Assembly (NCBI RefSeq): GCF_030848505.1
Contig: NZ_JAVDDU010000013.1
Location: 1-64,000, forward strand
Length of the DNA: 64,000 bases
Reading direction: 5' to 3'
DNA from: Marinimicrobium hydrolyticum
GTDB taxonomy: Bacteria; Pseudomonadota; Gammaproteobacteria; Pseudomonadales; Cellvibrionaceae
Below, piece after piece: positions 1 through 7,372 of this stretch. The position numbers were made by a program, and so were the translations under genes. Each line of letters begins with the position of its first letter. The first letter of the stretch is position 1. The notes beneath the pieces were generated by a model, which was not told the DNA's origin, did no database searches, and saw nothing but the letters and a program-made list of their open reading frames with translations.

Positions 1-10
1 CAAAAACCCT

Positions 11-254
11 GGATCCCCGCTTTCGCGGGGATGACGAAGGATGACGAAGGATGACGTCACCCGCCTTACCCCGATATTCTCCCGCCCTGTCATTCCCGCG
101 AACGCGGGAATCCATCTTGAGCAAGCGCTCCATTCGGACCCTGAGCCCCAAAAACCTCGATCCCCGCTTTCGCGAGGATGACGTCACTCGCCTTACCCTC
201 CCATTCCCGTCATTCCCGCTATCTTCCGTCATTCCCGCGAAAGCGGGAATCCAT
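11..254. repeat. Dispersed hairpin repeats, array A
   Basis: Four copies of a roughly 26-bp palindromic repeat lie at 11-36, 89-115, 158-183 and 228-254. Two orientations alternate: GTCATTCCCGC..GCGGGAAT and its complement-like form GGATCCCCGC..GCGGGGATGAC. Each can fold into a short hairpin. No gene is seen between position 1 and the ugd start at 354. Confidence 0.9.
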
Positions 255-353
255 AGCCCCACCGGGGGCGTTTCTCGCCATAGAAATTCCCATGCCTTCC
301 CTATATCATAGCCGCCTCAACGTATAACCCCCTTAACAAGGACAAGCCCAGCG

Positions 354-1682
354 ATGAAAGTAACGGTTTTTGGCACCGGCTATGTAGGCCTGGTACAGGG
401 CGCCATATTGGCGGAAGTAGGACACAACGTAATTTGCGTGGACGTGGATGAGGCCAAAGTCGAGCGTCTCAAAAAAGGCGAAATCCCCATTTACGAGCCC
501 GGCCTGGAACCGTTGGTCAAAGAAAACTTTGAAGCTGGCCGCCTGCAATTCACCACCGATGCCGCTGAAGGCGTCAAACACGGTGACGTACAGTTCATCG
601 CCGTGGGCACCCCGCCGGACGAAGACGGCTCCGCCGACCTTAAATACGTCCTGGCCGTCGCGGGCACCATTGCCGAACACATGGACCGCCGTCAGATCAT
701 CATCGACAAATCCACCGTGCCCGTGGGTACCGCCGACAAAGTCACCGCCAAAGTCGCCTCAGTGCTCGAAGCGCGTGGCCGCAGCGACCTGGAATTTGAC
801 GTGGTCTCCAACCCCGAATTCCTCAAAGAAGGCTCCGCCGTCGCGGATTGCATGAAGCCCGATCGCATCATCATCGGCACCTCCAGCGCCTACGCCGAAG
901 ACGTAGTGCGCGAACTCTACGGCCCCTTCAACCGCAACCACGACAAAGTCATGGTCATGGACGTGCGCAGCGCCGAGCTGACCAAATACGCCGCCAACTG
1001 CATGCTGGCCACCAAAATCAGCTTTATGAACGAAATCGCCAACTTGGCGGAACTGCTGGGTGCAGACATCGAAGCTGTGCGCCAAGGCATCGGTAGCGAC
1101 CCGCGCATCGGTTACCACTTTATCTACCCAGGCGTGGGCTACGGCGGCTCCTGCTTCCCCAAAGATGTGCAAGCACTGATTCAAGCGGCAGACCTGGTGG
1201 ATTTTGACGCGAAAGTGCTCAAATCCGTGGAAGAGCGCAACCACCTCCAGAAGACCACCTTGTTCCAGAAAATCAACAAACACTACAAAGGCGACCTGGC
1301 CGGCAAAACCTTCGCCATCTGGGGCCTCTCCTTCAAACCCAACACCGACGACATGCGCGAAGCACCTGCCCGCGTATTGATGGAAGCCCTATGGGCCGCC
1401 GGCGCGAAAGTTCAGGCCTATGACCCCGAAGCCATGGAAGAAACCCAGCGCATCTACGGCCACCGGGACGACCTAAGCCTGTGCGGCACCAAAGAGGCCA
1501 CCCTGAAGGGCGCTGACGCCCTGGCCATCGTTACCGAATGGCAGCTGTTCCGCGCGCCAGATTTTGACCTGATGAAAGAACACTTGAAAGAACCCACGGT
1601 CTTTGATGGACGCAACATGTACAGCCCCAAGCGCATGGCCGCGAAAGGCTTCACCTATTACTCTGTTGGCCGGCCTTCTTAA
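354..1682 (+). CDS. ugd: UDP-glucose 6-dehydrogenase
   Basis: This is a cytoplasmic NAD-dependent enzyme that oxidises UDP-glucose to UDP-glucuronate, a precursor for surface polysaccharide. The 442 residues match the usual length of the family. The N-terminal Rossmann motif GTGYVGLV is at residues 7-14, the GNEFLKEG-type segment appears as [11 protein letters not shown], and the active-site cysteine lies in [10 protein letters not shown] near residue 267. The C-terminal UDP-binding domain contains [18 protein letters not shown] 354 is the first codon of the conserved N terminus ([12 protein letters not shown]). It sits directly upstream of the RfaH-type gene, at the edge of the polysaccharide locus. 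UDP-ManNAc dehydrogenases share the fold but the motifs fit Ugd best. Confidence 0.95.
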   Translation: MKVTVFGTGYVGLVQGAILAEVGHNVICVDVDEAKVERLKKGEIPIYEPGLEPLVKENFEAGRLQFTTDAAEGVKHGDVQFIAVGTPPDEDGSADLKYVLAVAGTIAEHMDRRQIIIDKSTVPVGTADKVTAKVASVLEARGRSDLEFDVVSNPEFLKEGSAVADCMKPDRIIIGTSSAYAEDVVRELYGPFNRNHDKVMVMDVRSAELTKYAANCMLATKISFMNEIANLAELLGADIEAVRQGIGSDPRIGYHFIYPGVGYGGSCFPKDVQALIQAADLVDFDAKVLKSVEERNHLQKTTLFQKINKHYKGDLAGKTFAIWGLSFKPNTDDMREAPARVLMEALWAAGAKVQAYDPEAMEETQRIYGHRDDLSLCGTKEATLKGADALAIVTEWQLFRAPDFDLMKEHLKEPTVFDGRNMYSPKRMAAKGFTYYSVGRPS

Positions 1683-1766
1683 GCCATAGACACAGGGAGT
1701 ACACTAGTGAAGGCAAGCGCACTTTGCTTGCCTTCACTCGCTCGGCCAGCAGGGAGCAGTAGTGGT

Positions 1767-2309
1767 ATGAACGACGCAACACCGCAAGACCCGCAAGCCC
1801 AAGGCGCCCAAGCCGAAGGCGGCACCTGGTACCTGGTACAGTGCAAAGCCCGGGAGGCCTTCCGCGCCCAGGAGCATCTGGCCAACCAGGGCTTCGAGTG
1901 CTTTCTGCCCACCCATCCAGTCAAGCGCACCCAACGGCAAAAAACTCGCTGGGTCACTGAACCCCTATTCCCGCACTACTTGTTTATCCGCCTGACAGAT
2001 GCCAGCAACTGGGGCGTCATCCGCTCCACGCGCGGCGTGGCTAAAGTGGTAAGTTTTAATGGTCAGCCCCGCCCAGTAGCGGACTCTCTGGTGGCCGCAC
2101 TGCAACACCACTGCGCTCTTCTCAACGGGGAAGAACCCGCACCGCTGTTCAAGACGGGCGAAAAAGTCGTCATTACCGAAGGCTGCTTCCGGGAGCTGGA
2201 AGCCGTAGTCCAAGCCACCAAAGGCGAAGAGCGCGTGGTACTGCTGCTGACACTCCTGAACCGCCAACAGCAAATCGAAGTGCCCATAAGCACCATCGCC
2301 AGCCGTTAG
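1767..2309 (+). CDS. rfaH: RfaH/NusG-type transcription antiterminator
   Basis: RfaH is a NusG paralogue that binds RNA polymerase paused at an ops site and suppresses pausing and termination in long operons. The protein has an N-terminal NGN domain (WYLVQCKAREAFRAQEHL near residues 15-32, then LFPHYLFIRL) and a C-terminal KOW region (FKTGEKVVITEGCF near residues 125-138). It has about 180 residues, a little longer than E. coli RfaH. ATG 1767 (MNDATPQD) has AGGGAG upstream; an in-frame GTG at 1707 is a possible longer start, but its extra 20 residues look non-conserved. Its expected target, an exact ops element, lies downstream at 6650-6661. A NusG-like paralogue with another specificity is the alternative. 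Confidence 0.9.
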   Translation: MNDATPQDPQAQGAQAEGGTWYLVQCKAREAFRAQEHLANQGFECFLPTHPVKRTQRQKTRWVTEPLFPHYLFIRLTDASNWGVIRSTRGVAKVVSFNGQPRPVADSLVAALQHHCALLNGEEPAPLFKTGEKVVITEGCFRELEAVVQATKGEERVVLLLTLLNRQQQIEVPISTIASR

Positions 2310-2321
2310 CTTGTAAAAGCT

Positions 2322-2409
2322 GGACCCGACGAGGTAGGGTTAACTGATTACCACTGAGGTGAAGTATATGGTCCGCATTCCTACAAATAGACGGCAAAAA
2401 TTGGCTTAA
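2322..2409 (+). pseudogene. Relic of a HigB-HigA toxin-antitoxin module
   Basis: The frame ending at the TGA at 2355-2357 reads GPDEVGLTDYH and stop, which resembles the C-terminal end of HigB toxins (typically ...ITDYH). Eleven bases later, ATG 2368 opens a 13-codon frame, MVRIPTNRRQKLA, whose first nine residues match the conserved start of HigA antitoxins (MVRIPTNRRP). The rest of both genes is absent, so this looks like two joined ends of a deleted module. The match rests on short segments and my recall of the family sequences. Confidence 0.55.
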
Positions 2410-2419
2410 GGGCAACTAA

Positions 2420-2567
2420 TCAGAGCAAGCACTGTATGAAAGCTGAAGAATTTGACGAAAAGTTCGAGGACAACGACGAAGACCTCTTGTAGGATCTCGA
2501 TCTAAGCACCACAAGGCGTCCGAACCAGGTGCAGAAACCGGTCAATGTAGATGTGCCTGCTGAATAA
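2420..2567 (+). pseudogene. Relic of a BrnT-BrnA (CopG-type) toxin-antitoxin module
   Basis: ATG 2436 opens MKAEEFDEKFEDNDEDLL and then an in-frame TAG at 2490-2492. Reading on in the same frame gives DLDLSTTRRPNQVQKPVNVDVPAE and a TAA at 2565-2567. This is the conserved N-terminal half of BrnA antitoxins (MKAEEFDxxFDxGEDIS..LDLSKARRPNxxQKRVNVDFP), interrupted by one stop and truncated before the DNA-binding helices. A toxin-like tail, SEQALYES and stop at 2444-2446, overlaps the antitoxin start, as in intact brnTA. The gene is broken. Confidence 0.7.
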
Positions 2568-2627
2568 CCGTCGTCAAACCGCGCGCCGCCTAGGCTGCGC
2601 TCGCCAACGCCACGTTATTTCTGCCCC

Positions 2628-3206
2628 CACACACCGTCATTCCAGCCCCCACACCCCGTCATTCCCGCCCCCACATCCCGTCATTCCCGCCCCCACATCC
2701 CGTCATTCCCGCGAAAGCGGGAATCCATACCGAACAAAGCACTGGCCTTGCTGGTCACTCCAAAAAACCTGGATCCCCGCGTTCGCGAGGATGACGTTGG
2801 AGTGGATCCCCGCGTTCGCGAGGATGACGTTGGAGTAGATCCCCGCGTTCGCGAGGATGACAAGTGGGGGGGGCACTTACAGCGTTCATTCATGCCACAT
2901 ATGCCGTCATTCCCGCGAAAGCGGGAATCCATACCGAACAAAGCACTGGTCTTGCCGGTCACTCCAAAAAACCTGGATCCCCGCGTTCGCGAGTATGACG
3001 TTGGAGTGGATCCCCCGTTCGCGAGGATGACAAGTGGGGGGGCACTTACAGCGTTCATTCATGCCACATATGCCGTCATTCCCGCGAAGGCGGGAATCCA
3101 TACCGAACAAAGCACTGGTCTTGCTGGTCACTCCAAAAAACCTGGATCCCCGCGTTCGCGAGTATGACGTTGGAGTAGATCCCCGCGTTCGCGAGGATGA
3201 CGTTCT
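2628..3206. repeat. Tandemly amplified hairpin-repeat array B
   Basis: A block of hairpin repeats begins with three degenerate GTCATTCCCGCCCCCACATCC units. It continues with a composite unit present three times (starts near 2702, 2908 and 3074; spacing about 205 and 167 bp). Each composite has a GTCATTCCCGCGAAAGCGGGAATCC hairpin, a shared 45-bp spacer, then one to three ATCCCCGCGTTCGCGAGGATGAC hairpins. Open frames through the block are translations of the repeat (PRVREDD, SRFRGND) and not genes. Confidence 0.9.
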
Positions 3207-3380
3207 GGGTGTGGCATCAACTTCGCAGGATAACGTAATAAGCGCGCGGCATTGGGTTCGATTCTGGTTTGCCAAATCCCTCCAAAACCAATAACATGCT
3301 CGCGCACTTTTACGCCCCGTCACCGCGCTTAGTTGGCGCTGTTACAAGGTACTCACCCCAATGAATGTTACAGGGCTGTA

Positions 3381-4118
3381 ATGACCGTCCAGATTCCTGT
3401 TTTTGTCATCAATTTGCCCGAGTCCACGGGTCGGCGCGCGTCCATCGAAAAGCAGGCCAGAGGCCTGGGCTTTAACCCACACTTTGTGGAAGCGGTGGAC
3501 GGCCGGGCAGGGCACCACCCCCTGTTCGACCGGGTGAACCAAGAGAAGCGCATGCGCCTAAAAGGCCGCCCCTTCAAACCCGGCGAGCTGGGCGTGTGGG
3601 CCAGCCACTACCAGTTGTGGGAACAGTGCGTGCGAGAAAACCAAATCATGGTGATTCTGGAAGACGACGCACAACTAAAGCCAAATTTCCCCGAATTCCT
3701 CAAAAAAGGCGCCATTGTCGCGGAACAATTCCCCTACCTGCGACTCTACGAGAGCGATTTTGCCAGCAAGAAGCTGGCGACAGTGGAAGGCTTCCACATC
3801 CACCGCTACTGGCGCAGCCCACTGCGCGCCACGGGTTACCTACTGGCACCGGAAGCCGCCAAGGCTTTTTTGAGCAACGCGGATGAATGGGTCCTGCCCG
3901 TAGACGACTACATGGACCTGAGCTGGCTACACGGCGTGGATTGCCTGGGCCTAAAACCCGGCTGCATGCTGGAGCACACCGAATTTGAAAGCACCATCCA
4001 GACCCGCTCGGCCAAAGAGCGACTGGGCCTGATACATAAAATGCGCCGGGAAGCCTTCAGGCACTACCTGCGCTCTAAATACATCATGGACTTTGCCCGG
4101 CGGGCGTTCGATTCATAA
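3381..4118 (+). CDS. Glycosyltransferase family 25 (LPS-type)
   Basis: This is a cytoplasmic sugar transferase of the GT25/LgtB family, which adds sugars from nucleotide donors to lipooligosaccharide or LPS core. The 245-residue protein opens with VFVINLPESTGRRASIEKQA, the family's N-terminal signature, and has the donor/metal motif ILEDDAQL near residue 92. GELGVWASHYQLWEQ fits the family's conserved central segment. I chose ATG 3381 because the conserved IPVFVINL begins there; an upstream in-frame ATG (3333) adds 16 non-conserved residues. It lies between the relic/repeat region and waaL, so core modification is plausible. Acceptor and sugar cannot be read from sequence. Confidence 0.85.
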   Translation: MTVQIPVFVINLPESTGRRASIEKQARGLGFNPHFVEAVDGRAGHHPLFDRVNQEKRMRLKGRPFKPGELGVWASHYQLWEQCVRENQIMVILEDDAQLKPNFPEFLKKGAIVAEQFPYLRLYESDFASKKLATVEGFHIHRYWRSPLRATGYLLAPEAAKAFLSNADEWVLPVDDYMDLSWLHGVDCLGLKPGCMLEHTEFESTIQTRSAKERLGLIHKMRREAFRHYLRSKYIMDFARRAFDS

Positions 4119-4213
4119 TTAGAAACAGGCTTTGAAAAACGTTATCGCGGCAGCGCCGGACGCCACAGCCGAATAGTTTTTCAACGGCTTAGCAGGGGCA
4201 GGGACCCACAGTA

Positions 4214-5521
4214 ATGAAAATAACCGCTGTAAACGCCCAAAAACTCACCGAACATAGCTACTACAAGATCCTCTTTACGGTCCTGTTTGCGGCTTACCCC
4301 CTAGTGGCACTGACCACCTTTCGGGGGCATCGAGCTATTCCGATCCTACTGTTGTTGGTGGCGTTCGTCGCCCTGGCGCGCAAAGTCCGCGCCTGGCCCG
4401 CCGAACTCACCCAATGGGCCTGTGCTTTGGCGCTGCTCACGGCCCCTTTCTACCTGTCTTTTGCCTTTGGCGGCTTGGAAGCCCCCACCATGGAGCGGGT
4501 CAGCTACGGTTGGTTATTCCTGGCCATTGGTTCGGCGGCTTATGTGGCCAAACCCAGCCTAACCTGGTTCGGTGGTGCGTTAGTGATAGGTGCTTATGCC
4601 ACATTGGCGATGCAACTGATCAGCGGCGGGGCTCGACCCTCGCTGGGCTTTAACCCCATTCCCTACGCAGAAGTCGCCGCCGCGTTTTTCTGCCTGTTGT
4701 GCGTGCTGGTAGTCCGCGTTAAAAGCCCGTGGCAAGTCATCGCCATAGTCTTCGGCCTGGTTGGCTGGCTAATCGTCATAACCCTTACACAAACCCGCGG
4801 CGCCATGCTGGCCATGCTGCCGGGGCTAGCATTTATTTTGGCGCACTTTGCCAAGCGCTTTGGCCCCAAAATCAGTGCCGGTGTCCTTCTTGGCCTGATC
4901 GCCCTCGGCTGGGTAGGGGATATGGCTAGCGGGCACATGGTTTCCCAGCGTTTTTTGTTGGCGGTTGAGGATGTACAGCAATACCGGGAAGAACCAAAAA
5001 CCTTCAGCTCCACCGCTGTACGCCTGGAGCTGTGGCGCTCCGCGCTGATGGTGGCCCGGGAATACCCCATGGGCCTGGGCGAAGACGGCGCTCGGGAAAC
5101 CGCCATCGAATGGTCCAAAGAAGGGCGCCTACAGCCCTACGTGCAACCGCAACTAAAAGTGGCCCACTTCCATTCCGACTACCTGCAACAACTGGCCGTC
5201 ACGGGCTACATCGGCTTGATTGGCCTGCTGCTGTTCTACGGCTTGCTGCTGCGCCACTTTTACCAGCGCCGGGACGAGCTCCCAGGGGCCATGGGCTTGG
5301 TATTCGTCCTGTCGTACATGGTATCCGGCCTCACGGACGTGCCCCTCTACAACCGTTTGACCCTGTTCTCATTCTTCGTGGTCATCACCCTCTGTTTCGT
5401 CTGTAAACGGGCACCATCGGAGGCTAAAAACTCCCCTCTAAAAACTCTTAAGGGAAGCGTAGTTGAGCTTAAGGATCCAATGGAGCCTGTAGCTGAAGAT
5501 GATTGGAAGGCGCTGTCTTGA
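4214..5521 (+). CDS. waaL: O-antigen ligase / polymerase family protein
   Basis: This is an inner-membrane protein of the Wzy/WaaL family, predicted to transfer lipid-linked glycan to lipid A-core. The 435 residues contain about ten hydrophobic segments, starting ILFTVLFAAYPLVAL. The Wzy_C-type loop follows the central segments: LTQTRGAMLAMLPGLA and, further on, the periplasmic loop with VAREYPMGLGEDGARE and KVAHFHSDYLQQLAVTGYIG, where the conserved H is expected. The C-terminal tail after the last helix (GLTDVPLYNRLTLFSFF) is short and polar. A second diverged copy of this 3' segment lies downstream of the next two genes (6137-6216). WaaL and Wzy are hard to separate by sequence; the ABC exporter in the locus favours ligase. 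Confidence 0.8.
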   Translation: MKITAVNAQKLTEHSYYKILFTVLFAAYPLVALTTFRGHRAIPILLLLVAFVALARKVRAWPAELTQWACALALLTAPFYLSFAFGGLEAPTMERVSYGWLFLAIGSAAYVAKPSLTWFGGALVIGAYATLAMQLISGGARPSLGFNPIPYAEVAAAFFCLLCVLVVRVKSPWQVIAIVFGLVGWLIVITLTQTRGAMLAMLPGLAFILAHFAKRFGPKISAGVLLGLIALGWVGDMASGHMVSQRFLLAVEDVQQYREEPKTFSSTAVRLELWRSALMVAREYPMGLGEDGARETAIEWSKEGRLQPYVQPQLKVAHFHSDYLQQLAVTGYIGLIGLLLFYGLLLRHFYQRRDELPGAMGLVFVLSYMVSGLTDVPLYNRLTLFSFFVVITLCFVCKRAPSEAKNSPLKTLKGSVVELKDPMEPVAEDDWKALS

Positions 5522-5594
5522 TCGCACGGCGATTGATTTGTTATGGCTTGCCCCCTAGAATGTACGGAGTTACCGTACGTTTGAGGTGAGCCAT

Positions 5595-5867
5595 ATGGAC
5601 TCTGTTAGTGTAAACCGGTTCAGAGACAACCTAAAATCCTTTGTAGAACAAGCCGTTAGCAATCATACCCCCCTGAAAGTGACTCGTCGGTCCGGCGAAG
5701 CATTCGTGGTAATGAGTGCCGACGACTGGGAGCGGGACCAAGAAACCCTGTATGTGCTTCAGAATAGCAGCCTGATGCGCCAATTGGCGGAGTCGGCAGC
5801 GACCCACGCCCAAGGTACTGGATACACCCCCAAGGAAGATGAAATCAATGAGATCACTCGTCTTTGA
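5595..5867 (+). CDS. Phd/YefM family antitoxin
   Basis: This is a small antitoxin and DNA-binding autorepressor, paired with the YoeB-type toxin that overlaps its 3' end. The 90 residues start MDSVSVNRFRDNLKSFVEQ, with VTRRSGEAFVVMSADDWE, the hallmark of the Phd/YefM N-terminal domain. The acidic C-terminal part should wrap the toxin. ATG 5595 has GAGGTGAG six bases upstream; a GTG at 5586 is in frame but overlaps that ribosome-binding site. The pair overlaps by 20 bp, which implies translational coupling. TACGGAGTTACCGTACG at 5560-5578 just upstream is a partial palindrome and a possible autoregulation site. Confidence 0.9.
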   Translation: MDSVSVNRFRDNLKSFVEQAVSNHTPLKVTRRSGEAFVVMSADDWERDQETLYVLQNSSLMRQLAESAATHAQGTGYTPKEDEINEITRL

Positions 5868-6120
5868 AGGCAGCACTTGGGCTACTTATGAACAGCTCCG
5901 CGAAAAGGACAAGAAGCTGCACAAAGCACTTTGCAAGCTACTGAAAGAGATGCTTCGTAACGACCCTGCAACAGGTCTGGGGAAGCCTGAACAACTAAAG
6001 CACAGCCTTTCTAGTTTCTGGTCCCGCCGGCTTTCCCAAAAGGATCGTGTCATCTACAAATTTGACGATCACTATGTCTATATTTTCGCCATCGGAGGTC
6101 ACTACGACCAAAAGCCATAA
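5848..6120 (+). CDS. YoeB/Txe family toxin (ribosome-dependent mRNA endonuclease)
   Basis: RelE-fold toxin that cleaves mRNA at the ribosome when the antitoxin is lost. The 90 residues contain the family core GLGKPEQLKHSLSSFWSRRL followed by KDRVIYKFDDHYVYIF and an IGGHYD C-terminus, close to the YoeB pattern (GxGKPExLK..L.G.WSRRI..EHRLVY). The proposed start is ATG 5848 (MRSLVFEGSTW), where homologues begin; ATG 5839 is also in frame. It overlaps the antitoxin gene. The module lies between waaL and a remnant of waaL, so it seems to have been inserted with a recombination event. Confidence 0.9.
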   Translation: MRSLVFEGSTWATYEQLREKDKKLHKALCKLLKEMLRNDPATGLGKPEQLKHSLSSFWSRRLSQKDRVIYKFDDHYVYIFAIGGHYDQKP

Positions 6121-6136
6121 CAACCCCAGATCAGTC

Positions 6137-6216
6137 CTTACGCACGTCCCACACTACAACCGCTTGACCCAGCTCTCATTCTTCGCAGTAAGCACCTTCT
6201 GTGTCGTCTCTAGCCG
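6137..6216 (+). pseudogene. Diverged remnant of the waaL 3' end
   Basis: The frame reads LTHVPHYNRLTQLSFFAVSTFCVVSSRE and matches the end of the intact WaaL (LTDVPLYNRLTLFSFFVVITLCFVCKR). By eye about three quarters of the bases agree over 80 bp with 5331-5410. No upstream part of a second waaL remains. It sits immediately after yoeB, so the intact waaL tail and this one flank the toxin-antitoxin pair. Confidence 0.8.
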
Positions 6217-6225
6217 GGAATCCAT

Positions 6226-6486
6226 CCGCACTCACCGTCATTCGCATGAAAACGCGAATCCATCGGCCCCCACCGTCATTCCCGCGAAAGAACGTCATCC
6301 TCGACTCCAATCGGGGACGGGAATCCATGAATGCCGTGACACAATCAACGCCAAAAACCTGGATCCCCGCATACGCGAGGATGACGAAAGAGAGCGTACG
6401 CAGGAACTTCGCTGCTCTCCGTCCCTCCCACGAAACGCGAACCCATTCACCCCCCACCGTCATTCCCGCGAAAGCGGGAATCCATG
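6226..6486. repeat. Dispersed hairpin repeats, array C (degenerate)
   Basis: This stretch holds several decayed copies of the GTCATTCCCGCGAAAGCGGGAATCC / GGATCCCCGC..GAGGATGACG hairpin family. The best copies are near 6362-6387 and 6459-6485, with damaged copies around 6237-6330. It contains no believable gene and separates the waaL remnant from the operon promoter. Confidence 0.8.
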
Positions 6487-6548
6487 GAACCCAAACCCGA
6501 TAACGAACCTAACCGCTAAGCCCCCAGTAAAACGTCGCCTCACGCGCC

Positions 6549-6577
6549 TTGAACCACCGGGTAAAACTGACTATTAT
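6549..6577 (+). promoter_or_regulatory. Sigma70-type promoter of the polysaccharide operon
   Basis: A TTGAAC hexamer at 6549-6554 and a TATTAT hexamer at 6572-6577 are separated by 17 bp. The expected transcription start is near 6584, about 65 nt before the ops element and about 100 nt before the first gene. It is the best-scoring promoter-like pair I see in the 6.1-6.7 kb region. Confidence 0.6.
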
Positions 6578-6649
6578 CCGTTCACCCAATGAACGCTGAC
6601 GCATAATCGCGCACAGCCCCCTTCTGGTGATGCCGCCCCGACAAGGTAG

Positions 6650-6661
6650 GGCGGTAGCGTG
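6650..6661 (+). promoter_or_regulatory. ops element (RfaH recruitment site)
   Basis: The 12 bases GGCGGTAGCGTG are identical to the ops core of enterobacterial JUMPstart sequences, where RNA polymerase pauses and RfaH loads. It lies in the leader between the promoter at 6549-6577 and the first operon gene at 6687. CCGCCC at 6633-6638 can pair with GGGCGG at 6649-6654, giving a small hairpin that includes the 5' part of ops. An RfaH-type gene is present 4 kb upstream in the same window. Confidence 0.9.
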
Positions 6662-6686
6662 CCTGAAGCCCCTTCATAGCCCGCCC

Positions 6687-7043
6687 ATGCTGACCGACGA
6701 ATACCGCTATAAAGTCCTGAAACTCCTGGATGCCAACCCCAACCTAAGCCAACGCCAACTGGCGCGGGAGCTGGGTATCAGCGTCGGGAAGGTCAACTAT
6801 TGCCTAAAGGCCTTGGTGGAGCGCGGCATGATCAAAGCCGCCAACTTCAAAAACAGCCAGAACAAAAAAGCCTACAGCTACCTGCTAACCCCCGAGGGGT
6901 TGGAGCACAAAGCCAAAGTGGCTGTGCGCTTCTTACGGCACAAAATGGCGGAGCACAAAAACCTGCAGGCAGAAATAGCCGCATTGAGGGAAGAGGTGGG
7001 CAATCTGGAGCCCGAAAGCCCCAGTAAGCAAGAGGCTGGGTGA
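6687..7043 (+). CDS. MarR-type EPS-associated transcriptional regulator
   Basis: This is a winged-helix DNA-binding protein of the type that often heads exopolysaccharide clusters. The 118 residues contain LSQRQLARELGISVGKVNYC (helix-turn-helix, residues about 19-38), LVERGMIKAANFKNS and YLLTPEGLEHKA (wing), then a C-terminal helix (residues about 85-112) that could be a coiled coil for dimerisation. ATG 6687 (MLTDEYRYKVL) fits the conserved start; an in-frame ATG at 6627 would place the ops element inside the gene and is unlikely. It is the first gene after the promoter and ops, so it may autoregulate the operon. Its ligand and operator are unknown. Confidence 0.85.
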   Translation: MLTDEYRYKVLKLLDANPNLSQRQLARELGISVGKVNYCLKALVERGMIKAANFKNSQNKKAYSYLLTPEGLEHKAKVAVRFLRHKMAEHKNLQAEIAALREEVGNLEPESPSKQEAG

Positions 7044-7372
7044 GGTGGGCCGTACAGAATGACTACCCCAATAATGACAACGCAAACAACTTGTCATAGG
7101 CGCCTCTGGCGTCCATATTGTGCGTGTTAAAATGTGTAAACGGTCTGTAAAAGACGGTAGAATACGCAAAAACCGGACAAAGGGAGCTTGGGTTACACTT
7201 TTAGTGACGAAAGGTGCACTAGACGCTTCGTTGACCCGCTGTCCGGGTAAACACTCCCAACAAGGTCCAATCGCCTTAACACCCTATTTACAGAGCTCGA
7301 CCCTTCTCCGACCCAATACGGAGCCAGGGCTCATAAATATTACAATAAAGCACCATCAGGAGCTGTCCCAGA
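7044..7372 (+). other. Intergenic gap with possible internal promoter
   Basis: No gene is seen in these 329 bp. TAGAAT at 7158-7163 and TTGTCA near 7101 are promoter-like words without a well-spaced partner, so any internal promoter is uncertain. The last 40 bases are AT-rich and carry CAGGAG as ribosome-binding site for the gene at 7373. Confidence 0.35.

Noticed and set aside
2551-3294. Several open frames through the repeat array
   Set aside because: Their translations are only repeat peptides (PRVREDD, SRFRGND, FPRKRES) with no start context or conserved domain.
4132-4184. Inverted repeat TTGAAAAAC..GTTTTTCAA before waaL
   Set aside because: Nine bp with a 35-base loop and no T-run; too weak to call a terminator or attenuator.
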